NCBI GenBank assembly: GCA_963693365.1
Contig: CAVNZM010000005.1
Coordinates: forward strand, 12,090,001 to 12,154,000
DNA length: 64,000 nt
Reading direction: 5' to 3'
From: Amoebidium appalachense
Lineage: Eukaryota > Ichthyosporea
The position numbers and the translations under genes are program-made. The number at the start of each line of letters is the position of its first letter. Position 1 is the stretch's first letter. The notes beneath the pieces are model-generated. The model saw nothing but the letters and a program-made list of their open reading frames with translations. It did not search any database and was not told the DNA's origin. Positions 40,809 through 63,905 of the stretch are shown piece by piece.

Positions 40809-42000
40809 ATGGTGCTCGTCACGTTGGGCATTGAGGGGACCTGGTTCGCCAAGGTTCTCCCCTCTCTAATCACCATGCTCGCCATGACTTCCGCTCTTAC
40901 GGCAGTTCGTTTCGCACAGCAAGATCAACTGGAATACGCATGTTGGTCGCTTCTTGCCTCGGCCATTTTTGATGGTTTAGACGGGCATGTGGCACGTGCT
41001 TTGAAGGCTGCATCTGCTTTTGGTGCAGAGTTGGATTCCTTGTGTGATTTGGTCGACTTTGGCGTGGCTCCAGCACTAGTTTTGTACCAGTGGTGTAGGT
41101 TTGAAGGGCCGCGTTTAGCTACTGAACTGGGGCTCAACTCTGAGGATACACCTTGGCATGCAAGTGAGAATTTCGTGTGGATTACTTGCATGTTTTACGC
41201 TGCCTGTTGCGCATGCCGTCTCGCCCGCTTCAACCTCTCGAACGAGCCTCCTGTTCCTCAGCCCCCACACAGCACCCACTTTGTGGAAGAAATTGAAGAG
41301 GATGAAGTCGTGGTGGTGAAGGGAGGAAAGAAGAAGATTGTTCGCCAACGGAAAGTTAGTCAGAGGGCGCTGATTGACGATGATGGTCAAGAGGCCGAGG
41401 GGGAGGTGGAACGTGAAAGGACCCCGGCACCTGGTAAGAAGGATTCGGCCAAGAAGGAAGGAAATGAGGAAAACGATGTTGACTCCAAGTGGCTGGACGC
41501 ATACATAAATAGGCGCAAGTTCTTTGAGGGCGTACCTGCTCCCATGGGGGCGTATCTTGCGCTCACACCGTTGATGTATTGGTTCCAGTATGGTTATCCC
41601 TATTCTACGGTAAGTGTAACGTTTACAGTTGTGTGACTAGTTTTGCTTGTTGCTTGGTTGGAAATGGAAAGGGAACAAGGTTTGGAAGCAAAATGAGGGT
41701 GTGCACGGATTTTTCTACCTGATCAGTGGTGTAGCGCTCTTGAGCCGGTGCCTTTTTGTGAGAGCGGGCAGAATTGGGGTCAGAGAAGATGAACATGAAA
41801 TGCCATGTTCAGAAGAGGAAGTTGCACTGTCGATGTCTGTGTGTGCATGCTTCTAAGGGGCTTGGCTGGTTTTTTGTGTTTGTGGTGGGCAATGGAGGGG
41901 AAGAGTGCCACGTTCACAGGTTCTGCCTATGTTGTTGCTGTTACTAGTCAGACATGTCCTCTGTTTTTCTGTTTGGTTCTTACCACCTGCTGTCCCAAAG

Positions 42001-42043
<43 letters not shown>

Positions 42044-42382
42044 TTCCCCCCCTCCCTTTCGACCCTCTCCTCCCTCTTCTCCTCTGAGACTCTTTGCCCC
42101 CCCTCCGCCTCTCCTCCTCTCCGCTGTAACGCGTATCACCTGTGTGTGCTCTTTTGGCAAGTTACTGCGTTGTGTTGCAAGTCGTGAAAGTGCACTTGAT
42201 ACTTTGTAACCACCTCTAAAACCCCCTCCCTCCCCTCCTCGCCCCTCTCCCCCCCCCTCCCCCCCCCAAACACACACACACGCTAATAGTGCATTGTGTT
42301 GTCCATCGTGAACGTGTGCTTTGTACTCTATAACCCATTATAACCTGCGCTCCCCACCCGGCCCCCCTCCGCCTCTCCGTCC

Positions 42383-42430
<48 letters not shown>

Positions 42431-43011
42431 CATCCGCCCCTTCCCCCTCCTTCTTCCCCTTGCCTACCCCCTCCCCTCCCCTTCCCCCCCCCTTATCCCC
42501 TTCACCCTCCCCTTCTCACCAAATTCCACACTTCCTCTCCCGGGCCCGTCTCGAGACAACGATACCATCTATAACCCTTGTTTACCCCCCCCCCCCACCC
42601 ACCCACCCAGCCCTCCTCCCCCCTTCTCCCACCCCCATCTCTCCGTCTCCCTCTCTCCATACCCATATTCCCCATTTCCTCTCGTGCTATGCCCAGGTTC
42701 GTCTCGAGACCCTTGTAGCATCAACATTCATCATCGTTGGCCTTTTGATGATCTCCACCCTCCGCACATTCTCTTCCAAGATGCTCATCCGCGGCCCCGT
42801 TCGCCCCAAGGATCCTCACACGTCGCATCTCCGATCTCGCACATTTGCGAGTGCGATTGCTAAGTTGGCGGCTGTGGGTGTGTTTGGGTTTGTGCTGGTG
42901 ACGGATCCGTGGAGAACCCTGCTTGCTATTACGACCATCTATGTGGTGGCACTGCCCCTGGGCCAAGTGTGTTATAGTATCATGTTGACGGATGCTCACG
43001 CTGCACATTAA
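40809..43011 (+). CDS. PSS: CDP-diacylglycerol-serine O-phosphatidyltransferase (PssA class)
   Basis: Membrane enzyme that makes phosphatidylserine from CDP-diacylglycerol and serine. Exons are 40809-41609 and 42697-43011; the phase 0 join gives 371 residues. The CDP-alcohol phosphotransferase motif is complete at 58-80: Asp58-Gly59, Ala62-Arg63, Gly72, Asp76 and Asp80 with the expected spacing. Several hydrophobic helices follow. RRKFFEGVPAPMGAY matches the FxGxPxPxxA block of bacterial-type (type II) PS synthases, which separates it from other CDP-alcohol transferases. About 80 residues of charged, low-complexity sequence (roughly 155-235) are inserted before that block. After the TAA the sequence AGAGGAAG/GTATGT and an acceptor TTACAG at about 43627 suggest a 3' UTR intron. 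The exact substrate is inferred. Confidence 0.9.
42268..42345 (+). mobile_element. Faint copy of the interspersed element in the PSS intron
   Basis: It reads AATAGTGCATTGTGTTGTCC, then GTGAACGTGTGCTTTGTACTC and ATAACC, as in the 3' half of the second subfamily. Orientation is that of the gene. Confidence 0.4.
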
Positions 43012-43275
43012 AAGAGGAAGGTATGTATATGTACACGTGCACACATGCACACACACACATACATACACACACGTAGTTGCACGAACGTGCACATATCGCA
43101 ATAGCTTTGCATGTATGTATGGGGGGGGGTGGACTGTCGTCCTGGGGGGTAAGGAAGAGGGTGCATTATGTGTTAGGGCTGGAGGGGGGGGTGCGGGGGA
43201 AGAGAGGGAGATGGGTGGGTGTTTGGGGGGGGGGGGGGAGGGGATGGGGCGGAGGGAGGCGGAGAGAGGGAGGAA

Positions 43276-43316
<41 letters not shown>

Positions 43317-43331
43317 TGTGAAGAGGGAGGT

Positions 43332-43409
<78 letters not shown>

Positions 43410-43460
43410 GTGTGAGAGGAGGGAGAGAGGGAGGAGCACAGGCCGCCCGGGGAAGGGAGG

Positions 43461-43491
<31 letters not shown>

Positions 43492-43537
43492 ATGCTAAAG
43501 GGTCGAGCCTGAGAGAGGAGCCGGTTTTTTTTTTTTT

Positions 43538-43589
<52 letters not shown>

Positions 43590-44383
43590 AATGGGAAACT
43601 TCTAATCCCTCTTCTATCCCCTTACAGGTGTGGCCTCTTGGATATCCCACACCCGATTGCATGACAACCAGCTTTGATTGGACGGCGTGGGGTCAATGTC
43701 AACGGGATTAGATATCCAACTGATTTGATATTTCGAATTTTCAACTCTATAACTACAGTGCGCAGATTGGCGCGTTTGCGTAAGTTTGATATGATTTGCA
43801 TGCATGTACTATCGCTGTTTTCTGCCCCTCTATATGTAGTTCCCTCTCACCTTTTCCTTATGTTCCACTTATTTGATATACATGCACGTAAGAACAATTT
43901 ATTTTTCTAGGCATTTTCTCTTGATAATATGCCAGCATAGGTACAGATTTTTCCCTTGAGAATTACAGGTAAATTGTTTCGTATTTACAGGCATGCTAGG
44001 GCCAATGTGCGGGTGTACGGGGCGACAAATGGAGTTTTTGAGTGCTTAGCGGTACCGCCCGTTTATTTGCCATAACAAATTTCAAGGATATACTGACTCT
44101 TCAAGAGTATTCGCCCAGTGACTGTAACTCCAGGCTTTAGTCTTAGTACCTCAAGGCTTTCATTTATGTTGCATCATCAATTTCTTCATTTTCGTGTAGG
44201 GTTTTAGGCTACACAAATACGTATCATAACATTCGGTGATAATTTTCCATGCATATACGGTAATTTAAAAGGTATAACGAAATACAATAAAAGTTTTTGG
44301 ACATACCGACGGTTGTGTTGCCTATTTACAATGATTGTGCACGTGCATTTGCATTTGTGTGCAAACCAAAACTGCCACACACA

Positions 44384-44423
<40 letters not shown>

Positions 44424-44493
44424 AACACAAACACAAACACACACACACACACACACACACGCGCGCGCGCACACACACACAAGCACACACACA

Positions 44494-44542
<49 letters not shown>

Positions 44543-45360
44543 ACACACACACTCCCCCACCCGCACCCCACGCAAACAGCAACCCCCCCTAAAATCACAA
44601 CAGAAAACATCGAACATCTATCTCCAAGGGCAACTAACAAATTGTTTGTACAAGGAAAACAAGGGAACGTCTTGTCTCTAAACAAAAACACAAAGACACC
44701 CCTATCATGCGCATATACCAATGCATGGCTGTATACGTATACACACTTATGTGCTCACTGTGTGAATGTGTTTTGTTCTAGCATGTGCGTGCGTAGCCGG
44801 CTATTCAAAGGCACCACATCCACTACCACCTACAACCATAACATTATCACGGCTCTATAAACTTTCGCATATTTCGACCTGATACATCATAAAACCCCAC
44901 AAAAACATAACCAATCGTAGCAATATTTCGCTCTTAAAGCGACCTTCCAACCAATGCGAGCACCCGATCATACAATCGAACAAAAAAACGACGTGATACG
45001 CCAGACTTGCAGCCCCATGTATATGTGTGTGGGTGCTCTGAGTGTGTGAGAGAGCGTGCGTGTATTTATTAGGTGTGTGTGTGCCTGTGTGTGTGTGTGT
45101 GTGTGGTGGCTGGGGGAGGGGAGGGGGGAGGGGAAATTCCCAGACCCTTTTCTTTCAAACCTGTGTTGAACATAACAACACGCCATTCCATCCTCACTTA
45201 CCAACACTTCTATACAACACACGCGTGCATTACTTACACGTACACATTGCACGTCAATCCACACGTCCATTCACGCACATGTGTCCCTCTCCCTTTCCAT
45301 TTCCATCACAAAATACAGCAGCAGGAAAACAAACTTCCCGACTTTGTCTGTGTGTTGTAG
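43012..45360. other. Convergent spacer downstream of PSS and the alpha-kinase gene
   Basis: The spacer holds (GT)n at about 43279-43312 and 43336-43407, G runs at 43467-43491 and 43547-43588 (the latter after a T run), and mixed (CA)n near 44392-44540. A probable PSS 3' UTR exon starts at about 43628 and a candidate polyadenylation signal (CAATAAAAG) is at about 44285. The AT-rich part at 43600-44330 shows no gene. Confidence 0.55.
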
Positions 45361-55965
<10,605 letters not shown>

Positions 55966-56029
55966 GCCGAATTAGTAAAGGGCAATAAAACATATTACTT
56001 ATTCTTCTACAAAGACGACGGTGGAAGGT

Positions 56030-56071
<42 letters not shown>

Positions 56072-56103
56072 ACGCGCGCGCGTGTGTTTTTTTTTTTTTT
56101 TTT

Positions 56104-56163
<60 letters not shown>

Positions 56164-56278
56164 GGGGAAAGGGGTATTTACAACTTCACAAACCAACCCC
56201 CAAAATATACACCCACACCCAATTGAACTCGACACGATGGTGACCAGGCGAGAGGGTGGGAGGGCGCAGCCGGGGGAA

Positions 56279-56318
<40 letters not shown>

Positions 56319-56831
56319 CTACAAGAAGTTTGTATGCCCATAGACCTACTCCATGCACGCACACTTACGTCTTACACCCTAACCCCCCTCCCCCCCCCCC
56401 CCTCCCTCCCCCCCTATACACAAACACACAGTAGAAAATCACAGACAAACAGGAGAACCCACACATAACCCAACGACCGTCCTGTCTGTTTACTCCCACA
56501 AAACAAAACTAACGATACCCTTAACCCCCCAGCGCTGTGAAATATAAAATCCACTTACAGAACAACCCTACCTCTCCCCCACCCCACATCAGCACGACTA
56601 CCTATCCTCCCCGGCAGAAAGAGCGCACGCACGCAATCGCATACCCGCACGTACGCATGCCGCACCCACGCACCCACGCACACACGCACGCCGCACACAC
56701 GCACACACGGACTAGAACGCACACTTGCACGTAAATTCGCACCACCGTGTGCACAAGCACCCACGCACAAATGCACCAACACACACGCACACAAACCCTC
56801 CTCCGAACCCCTCCCCCCCCCCCCCCCCCCC

Positions 56832-56868
<37 letters not shown>

Positions 56869-57225
56869 CCACCCACACACACAAACACACCTATCACCCC
56901 TGCTTACACAGATGCAAAAAAAACAAACACAAAAAACCTTCAATTATGCACTCAATATGCTGCCTGTCAAATTGTTTAGTGCCATTAAAAGTGCATACAC
57001 ACTTAAAACACCCAAAAAATTTATGTATAACTGCATAAATTATTGGTTTGCAATTGTCTACACACAAAGAACACATATACTCACGCGATTAAAACACAAA
57101 CATGCAAATAAAGAAGTGCGCCCACACGCATACAACATTTTTCCAATCTGAAAATACCCCTTGCAAACAGTAGTTCAGATAGAAAACAAACGTGATCTTA
57201 GTTAAAACACACGAGGCACTCGTGC

Positions 57226-57229
57226 ACAC

Positions 57230-57327
<98 letters not shown>
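57226..57327. repeat. (CA)n microsatellite
   Basis: A CA array of about 100 bases lies in the spacer upstream of the alpha-kinase gene. Confidence 0.95.
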
Positions 57328-57328
<1 letters not shown>

Positions 57329-58337
57329 CACACACGCACAGACAGTATACAAGTACTCACCCGTATACACACGAACACACTTCGCGACCCAAATGTACAC
57401 ACACAAGCACCCACAATTACCTTTTTAGCAGAGATTCTCCTAGATGACTTCAGGTGTAGTCCTCTGGTGACAATAGTAGTTGATCACCCCTAGTAGTATT
57501 TTCTATTTCTCTGAGAGGAGAATTCCAATTTGAGTAGTTTTAAACTCCATCCACTACGCTAGGGAAGTGTAGTGTTATCACCATGCAGCGAGGACGGAAT
57601 CTTACGAGCACGGGAACATGCGCAAATAGTTTGCCACGCGAGTAGTTCGGTGGAGTCTTGTTCGCCACTTTTTCCATAAGAACTATATTACTTATAAGCT
57701 GCCCTGTGTTTGAACTGACATTCAGCTCCCGCTAGCTTAAGTATATTATCCAAGAAAAAACGATGAAAAACAGAACCTTGGCAGCCTTGAACAGACAAAC
57801 TTCCCTGACCTTTCCCGGCCGTCTCTGACTCTTGAGTCTGCGACTCTGCGCAGCTGCGCGCGGCAACCGTCGGACGCAACGCCAACCCAGCCACATGCAA
57901 ATATATTCTTGGCAAATTTGCAACTTTTCATTGTACAGTTGGATAGCACAGCCGAAGATAACAAACTGAAATACATATGTATTGCAATATGCACATGCTT
58001 TGTGAGCTCTGTAGTGACCATTATTTGGCAGCGCATTCATAAAGCATATACTTAAGTAAATATATAAAATTTATGCACGTTTCTCGACAAAATAATTCAT
58101 TGACTAGGTTAGTTGAAAGAATTACAGTAATGATCTTAGCAATCTCATTGCACTAGATATAACTTGTCCAATTCTGAATGTAAGGACTATATGGAAGATA
58201 TGCAGCATTCCAGAATCCAGAGTGTAGATCTGCGCGCCTGCCGACCGCTCATTGGTGCGTTACTCCTCTCGTTACGTGTCACCTTACGTGTGTGCCAACT
58301 TCCAACTGTACTATATATCCATCTGATGCCCCGATCG

Positions 58338-58348
58338 AAATAAAATCC

Positions 58349-58380
<32 letters not shown>
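58338..58380 (+). other. AATAAA followed by an A tract of about 29 bases
   Basis: GAAATAAAATCCATT is followed directly by an uninterrupted A run and then GACACTTCC. The spacing of signal to A tract is that of a polyadenylated mRNA end, so the sequence to the left could be a retroposed transcript 3' end. A matching source or target duplication is not identified. Confidence 0.4.
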
Positions 58381-58382
<2 letters not shown>

Positions 58383-59464
58383 CACTTCCAAGGTGCTAGC
58401 CTTTTTTTTGCACACTTTCTTGAAGGTTGAACTTACAAAGTTTAACATTTTTCATAGCCAGAAAATATCCCTATTTTGTTTTCAAAGTCATCAGGCACTG
58501 TGCAGTACAGTGATCTGCATTCTACACATGCATGTCACACTAAGGGCTGCTGCCACAGTTACATGACAAGTGTGTCTCGTCTAGCCTACGGTAGCACAGG
58601 TGTCACTCAAGTTCCCAGCTATCAATACTTGCTAGTAACCATAGTGTGACACTAGCAAAAAAAAAGGCAAACCCCTGGTGTGGTCAATTATACGTTTTTG
58701 AAGTTTGGTCCCACACGTCAAGTGGCTAGTGATATTAGCATGATTTTTTTGCCAAACCAGGCATCTGTTGTGCAGCCACATCATGAAATGCATATACTGA
58801 GCTCCCTTTGCTCTTCGGTGGCACTGTTAGGAAACGTTTTGGTACCGGTTGCCAACATTGCCATTAGTTCAATTGAGTTTACTTGAGTAACCAACGCAGC
58901 TGGCTTGAACAGTGCTACAGCACCAAAACTTAGCTAAAGTCTACGTTCCGGTACCAGCAGGATTATAAACCCATAAGTGGTCCTAGTACGTAGTATTACT
59001 TCGCATGCCATTGGTGTTGAAGGTACAAAAATTTATTTGAATGGACAGGTTTGAATTCGTTGTATCTTTGACCAAATTTCACCGCTCATGTGGTCTCAGA
59101 AACATCATGATCATGTGCCAGGCTGTAGACCATTTCTTTCGTCCGTTCCTGTGTGTGCTTTTGTGCAATATTGTTACATCTTTAATAATAAACAGTGCGG
59201 TGACAGGTGCGAAGTTGGGTGTATGTTGTGACCATGGCCTGAAATAGGGCAGCGACCAATAAAAATAGTGATTGTGTTGTCGCATCTCGAGAGTTCCGGC
59301 GACATCAACACCCCAACTATGGTATTACGACATCTTGGCGCCACTGATAGCCCCGGTGACTCGAGCTAAACTACTACAAAGGGTGTAAAGAGCTAGATGT
59401 CCAGGACTGTCACCCAGATGAGTGTTAAGGCAATTGGTTGATTTTATCTAAAATGACCAGGAAT

Positions 59465-60685
59465 TCACACAGACATATAACTGGGGTCCAACACAAACGT
59501 TTCCATAACGACCACATCATCTTTAACCAGCTGGCTGCCTACCAATTCGCTAAAGGGAATGGCCAAACCCGTAACCCGAGCACATTTTTTGATCTCCTTT
59601 CCGCCCAGAAACTTCGACGCATCTTGAGCCACACGTGCAACCAACTGGCCAACTGTCATGTTTGCTTCCGCCATAACCACTATGTGCTCGCTCCCTGCGA
59701 TTACTTGCAAGCGAATTTCCCTCTTTGAAAGGAGTACCGGTTCGGACACAGACATGCCAGTGTGATGCAGCAATCCGGAAATAAGCGTAGGCGACCCTGC
59801 CCCCTTTTCGTTAGACGTAAACACGGTGGATACGCCGTTGCTTGGTGCGGTTCCCGGAACGAGTTTTTCGATCTTTTTCAACGGGGCTAGAGCAATACCC
59901 ATTTTCTTCTTTCCTGCTTTGATGTTCTCGTCCAAACTGCTTAGTGTTGACATGCTTGAACTCGTGCTTTTCTGCGAAGGACTGCGACGAATCTCAGGCG
60001 AGCTACCCCCAGCCAGCGCACTTCGCATGAGCATGGACGGGCTGCGGTTAGGCTTTGCATACGATGATGCATCAGTTGAATCCTCGGTATCTTGGGGCAA
60101 TACTGCACTAGACTCGCTGCCATCGCTTGTCATGTGGCTCAAAATCGAATGGCGTGCGGATGACTGCGCCAGCGGACTCGATGGTGAACCGTTCGGGCTA
60201 GTTTCTGGTGAGATGGGGGCCGAGCGTGTTTCTTTCCCGTCTTTTCCCTCTTTCGTGCTTTCTCGTTTTTTGGGTCGTGGAAGGGATACAGAAGCGGAAC
60301 TTTTGCGGCCGCGCATGTATTTCTCAAGATTAGCGAGGGCACGTGGTATCATAACACTCTGCGACTTCATTATCGCGGCTTCCTCTTCCTTAGTGAGATC
60401 TGAGTGCAAACTGCCCGGGCTGAGAGGTTCTTCTAACGCATATGTGCTGGATCCGGCCGATTCCAGGGCTGTTCCATTCTCGGTTTCTTCTGTGTTAGTA
60501 GCCCCACTTTCATTTTCCGTGCTTGAGTGGTGCGCATCGGAGTCTGAGGTTTCTGGATCTTCGGTTAGGGTGCTCTGTGCAAATAGGTGTCGAAGCTGTT
60601 TTTTGCTGAGAACTACTGAGTGACCGTGGGGACGCTTTTGGGGGCTTCCCTCCGGCGGTTGAACGGATTCTATGGTGCTAGCCAT
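59465..60685 (-). CDS. Intronless serine-rich protein of unknown function
   Basis: A 406-codon uninterrupted frame starts at ATG (60685, context CAACCATGGC) and ends at TGA. It is not repeat-derived. Residues 1-20 are basic and Pro-rich. Residues about 30-290 are Ser/Thr/Glu-rich and probably disordered, with a Lys/Arg patch (RPKKRESTKEGKDGK, near 160) and many SP and RSPS sites that proline-directed kinases could use. The last about 90 residues are different: hydrophobic strands such as IRLQVIAGSEHIVVMA, then TVGQLVARVAQDASKF and KDDVVVMETFVLD. That order of strand, helix and strand could be a ubiquitin-like fold, which is a guess from pattern only. I do not recognise the family. It is the only gene here that is both long and without introns. 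Confidence 0.85.
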   Translation of the reverse strand: MASTIESVQPPEGSPQKRPHGHSVVLSKKQLRHLFAQSTLTEDPETSDSDAHHSSTENESGATNTEETENGTALESAGSSTYALEEPLSPGSLHSDLTKEEEAAIMKSQSVMIPRALANLEKYMRGRKSSASVSLPRPKKRESTKEGKDGKETRSAPISPETSPNGSPSSPLAQSSARHSILSHMTSDGSESSAVLPQDTEDSTDASSYAKPNRSPSMLMRSALAGGSSPEIRRSPSQKSTSSSMSTLSSLDENIKAGKKKMGIALAPLKKIEKLVPGTAPSNGVSTVFTSNEKGAGSPTLISGLLHHTGMSVSEPVLLSKREIRLQVIAGSEHIVVMAEANMTVGQLVARVAQDASKFLGGKEIKKCARVTGLAIPFSELVGSQLVKDDVVVMETFVLDPSYMSV

Positions 60686-62228
60686 GGTTGCTATGGTGGT
60701 TGGTTATAGAAAAATCTCTAGGTTCTGGTGTATGAGTATGTGTGCGTGATGGCACACAATAGTGTGTGTGTCTGTGCGTGTGTGTGTGTGTTCTTGTGTG
60801 GGTGGGTGTGTTTATGTGCGTCTTTGTGCTTGGGTGTATTTATATCTGTGAGTTAATTGGAAAGGCAGATTACGGTGTGCTGGTGCACTAACTACTGCAA
60901 GGATGCCTGTGCCAGCTATATTATTGTCTCTCGGCAATACACGGTATATATTGAGAAATATTGAGAACTATCATGAAGTCGTACTTCAGATCTAACCGTG
61001 TTACTTCAGATCTAACCGTGTTACTTCAGAGCTACACAAGCGAACCGGATGAACGGGCTGCCAATTCCCTAATTTCCCTGGGCAGCTCGTGACGCAGAGT
61101 GTGTTTTAGTCCTACATATTACAGCTCACAGTTTTGATTTTTTCTTTTTTCTTTCATAAAAAATACGCTAGAAACTTTGTACATAAGTTCTTTTCTCGAG
61201 CTAACACTGAACGTGCTGAAACAAAGGCCGTGATTCAAAAGTGTGTCAAAACATACCAAGCAAGAAAATGCGGATCTTGTTTGCTTCTACCGATTTACAT
61301 AATAATTTCACATTTTCCTTTGAAAAAGCCCCTTTTGCATAGATTTACACCCCCACAAAGCCAACTTTAAGAAGCATAGTTAGGAAAGGGCTTGAAAAGC
61401 GGCCTTCGTATCTCATTGGCCTAGGACGCACCACTCAGGTTCACGTTTTTCTTGTGGCCGTTGTTGCAACGTGGACGTTGTTGGACGAAGCACCGAAGCA
61501 CCACAAAGCACAGTGTTCCTGTTCAGTTGCTTATGAACTTAAAGAATGATGTTGAGAGCAGCTGTGGTCGTCGTGGGGGAAAAAGCGGGCGGGGTGCAGC
61601 TGCAGCAGACTGGGGCGCTGTTGCAGCCAACTCAGTCGGAAAGCTGGCTGGTTCCAGAGAAAACTCGAGTCCAGGAAGTCGATTTCGAAGTGACTCAATC
61701 TATTACATGTACACTGAGCAAGAAAGGTACTGAGAGTTGCAGTAAGCAGGACATCCTTATTGCACTCGGGTAGAAAGTTTTCGTTAGAACGTGCGATTTT
61801 CGGAGTAAAGGTGAAATTTTTGGAAAGATTTATGAACATGACCCGGCACCGGCGGCTCGTGGATTATACTTGACTGACTCTATATGTCTTTGTCGCAACC
61901 CTGGGCTGCAGCATTATGTGACAAGAAAACATCGTGACCGTTAAAGCGTTTGTTTTATTTCACTTCTGGTCACTGAAATAAGTGATCGTTTGAAAGCTTG
62001 TTTAGTTTAGCCCTGCTCGGCAAGGGCATGGAAGCCATGGCAATTCATGCTAGGCTCCCCTCACAGCTAAGCTAGAGTTGAGTGATGCCATGATGATGGG
62101 TTCTGGTTATTATTATGAGGCTTGCCGCGGAGCGTTGCAATATCTAAATGTTGAAAGTGCTTTGTGTTCTCCGTCGTGAATATGTGCTTTGCAAATTGTC
62201 CTCTTGACACATTCAATCCCTCAGTGGG

Positions 62229-62268
<40 letters not shown>

Positions 62269-63261
62269 TGGTCCGAGATTCTGATCATTCAGATCTCACA
62301 TCATATGCCAGTCTATCTAAGGTGGCAGGGTGCCGTCTTTCAACAAACGTTTTATTGAAGCTCAGCAGTGGAGATTTGGCAACATACATTACAACAGTCT
62401 TGTGGACTCTTGTTTGAAATAACGTTTATATAGCAGCTAAGGCCCTCTCCATGCAATCATGCACACCGTGCAATAAATAAAAGTTAACTATATTCAAAAT
62501 GCCATTAAGCTGCGTCCAATAATAGCATGTTCCGCACAGAACCACAACACATACATTCGTGTTCAGCAGGCAGGCTCAACGTTAACAAACAGCACATCCC
62601 CCCCCCCCCCCCCCTCCCCCCAGGCGTGGCATATATTCATTCAGCATTTCCTATATTTCCCATACCAAGAGCTCTCACTTCTCAGTCCCAGACTGGAGAA
62701 CTGCTCAAGAAACATTCCCATTCCCATTCATAAACATCAATTACAGGCACCTTCATTCATACCAAAGCTGTATTCGCACCCGGCTTCAGCCGTCCTGCAC
62801 CTCATCTGAAAACCACCGGTGTGCATGGGTCTTCCTGACTATTCTGAAACCTCCCCATGGTCTCAGGGGGCTTGCAGGGCACTGTGTTTGACGGGCCACA
62901 TGTTGCCACACTCTGCATTTCATCGGCTGTCAAGAATGCAATATTAGTTTTACCACTTCTCTATCACTTTCACTGAGTAATATACATATAGTGTTATATA
63001 TTGCACCAGCAAGATTCAGGCAAACAACGAACGTTAATTAACCTTTGCTTGCCATTGAGAATCACATTGGCTATATCAGCGCACATTTAGCTTGATTTTC
63101 CACTGCGACACGAAAACATTGCAACTTGGCATGTTTTTTATTGAAGTGGGTGTGTTCCCGAGGGGGTGGGGGTTGGGAGTTCAAGACTCTGAAAAACCAC
63201 GAAGATAAAATCAACAAGGACGAAATGAAGCACGCAGGAATAAGAGGGGGGAGGAAGGAGG

Positions 63262-63304
<43 letters not shown>

Positions 63305-63450
63305 CAAAAATAAAGGATATACAGAGCCGAGCGTGCACTCTCTATACCGAAAATGCTAAACGAACAGCATCTGGCAGGCACACAACACAACTGCTGAGAG
63401 CCATCACCCGGGGGTGAGGAGGAGGAGGAGGAGGAGGAGGAGGCGGAGGA

Positions 63451-63492
<42 letters not shown>

Positions 63493-63614
63493 AGGGCAGG
63501 TGGGGAAAGGAGTGAATTGCACGCAGAAATAAACAAAAAAATCTTGAACACAAAACTTTTAACCCAACAATTCTCTTCTGATTCTTAATCAAGAGGAGAG
63601 ATCTAGAATGCATG
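60686..63614. other. Spacer upstream of the 406-aa gene
   Basis: It includes a short (GT)n near 60761-60792, a 20-bp direct repeat at 60981-61040, a C run at 62229-62267 and G runs at 63262-63300 and 63453-63490. A 93-codon frame at 61452-61733 and a 75-codon frame overlapping it on the same strand lack any recognisable motif. A decayed piece of the interspersed element may lie near 62093-62225. No gene is supported. Confidence 0.5.
60981..61040 (-). promoter_or_regulatory. Three 20-bp direct repeats upstream of the 406-aa gene
   Basis: Two units of TACTTCAGATCTAACCGTG-T type are nearly identical and the third keeps only the TTACTTCAGA half. They lie about 300 bases upstream of the start codon, so they could be binding sites for a regulator. 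No known motif is assigned. Confidence 0.4.
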
Positions 63615-63749
63615 TCACCCAATTAAGGTAGGTACACGGAATGAAGAAGCGGAAGTAGCATCCACCGTACAGTATGTAATGCTATAAGAACGGTGGCCTG
63701 GGGTTGGGGCGGAGGGGGAGGGAAGGGGGGGAGGGGGGGAAGGGAGGGA

Positions 63750-63816
<67 letters not shown>

Positions 63817-63905
63817 GCCATACAACGTGTGGCGAGCAGCAGATCTGTCTCTTGTGTTTGACCCGAGTCTCTTGATGGCCTTTTCCAGGGCGTCTTGAGT
63901 GACAG
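63615..63905 (-). CDS. Last two exons of a gene entering from the right edge
   Basis: Exon 63905-63824 follows TCATTGCAG and reads VTQDALEKAIKRLGSNTRDR and on to AARHT plus TT before GTATGG. Exon 63681-63615 follows TCTTATAG, completes Phe and reads ITYCTVDATSASSFRVPTLI-G to a TGA stop. Phases agree. The intron is filled by a G run of about 60 bases on the + strand, that is a C run in the transcript, as in the other genes. The protein is not recognised and its 5' part is outside the window. Confidence 0.45.

Larger units (their letters stand above)
55966..59464. other. Spacer upstream of the alpha-kinase gene
   Basis: It contains (GT)n at 56039-56070, a T-then-G compound run at 56086-56162, a G run at 56281-56319, mixed CACACG repeats at 56640-56720, C runs at 56810-56863 and a (CA)n array at 57226-57327. 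From 57420 on the sequence is ordinary and AT-richer. Frames such as 58680-58886 and 59041-59247 have mixed composition but no motif or splice support. An A run with an upstream AATAAA is at 58338-58380. Confidence 0.55.

Noticed and set aside
59826-60623. 265-codon + strand open frame
   Set aside because: It is the antisense shadow of the 406-aa gene, whose strand has a better start context and a more protein-like composition.
61452-61773. Overlapping + strand frames of 93 and 75 codons
   Set aside because: No motif, no splice signals and two competing frames of equal quality.
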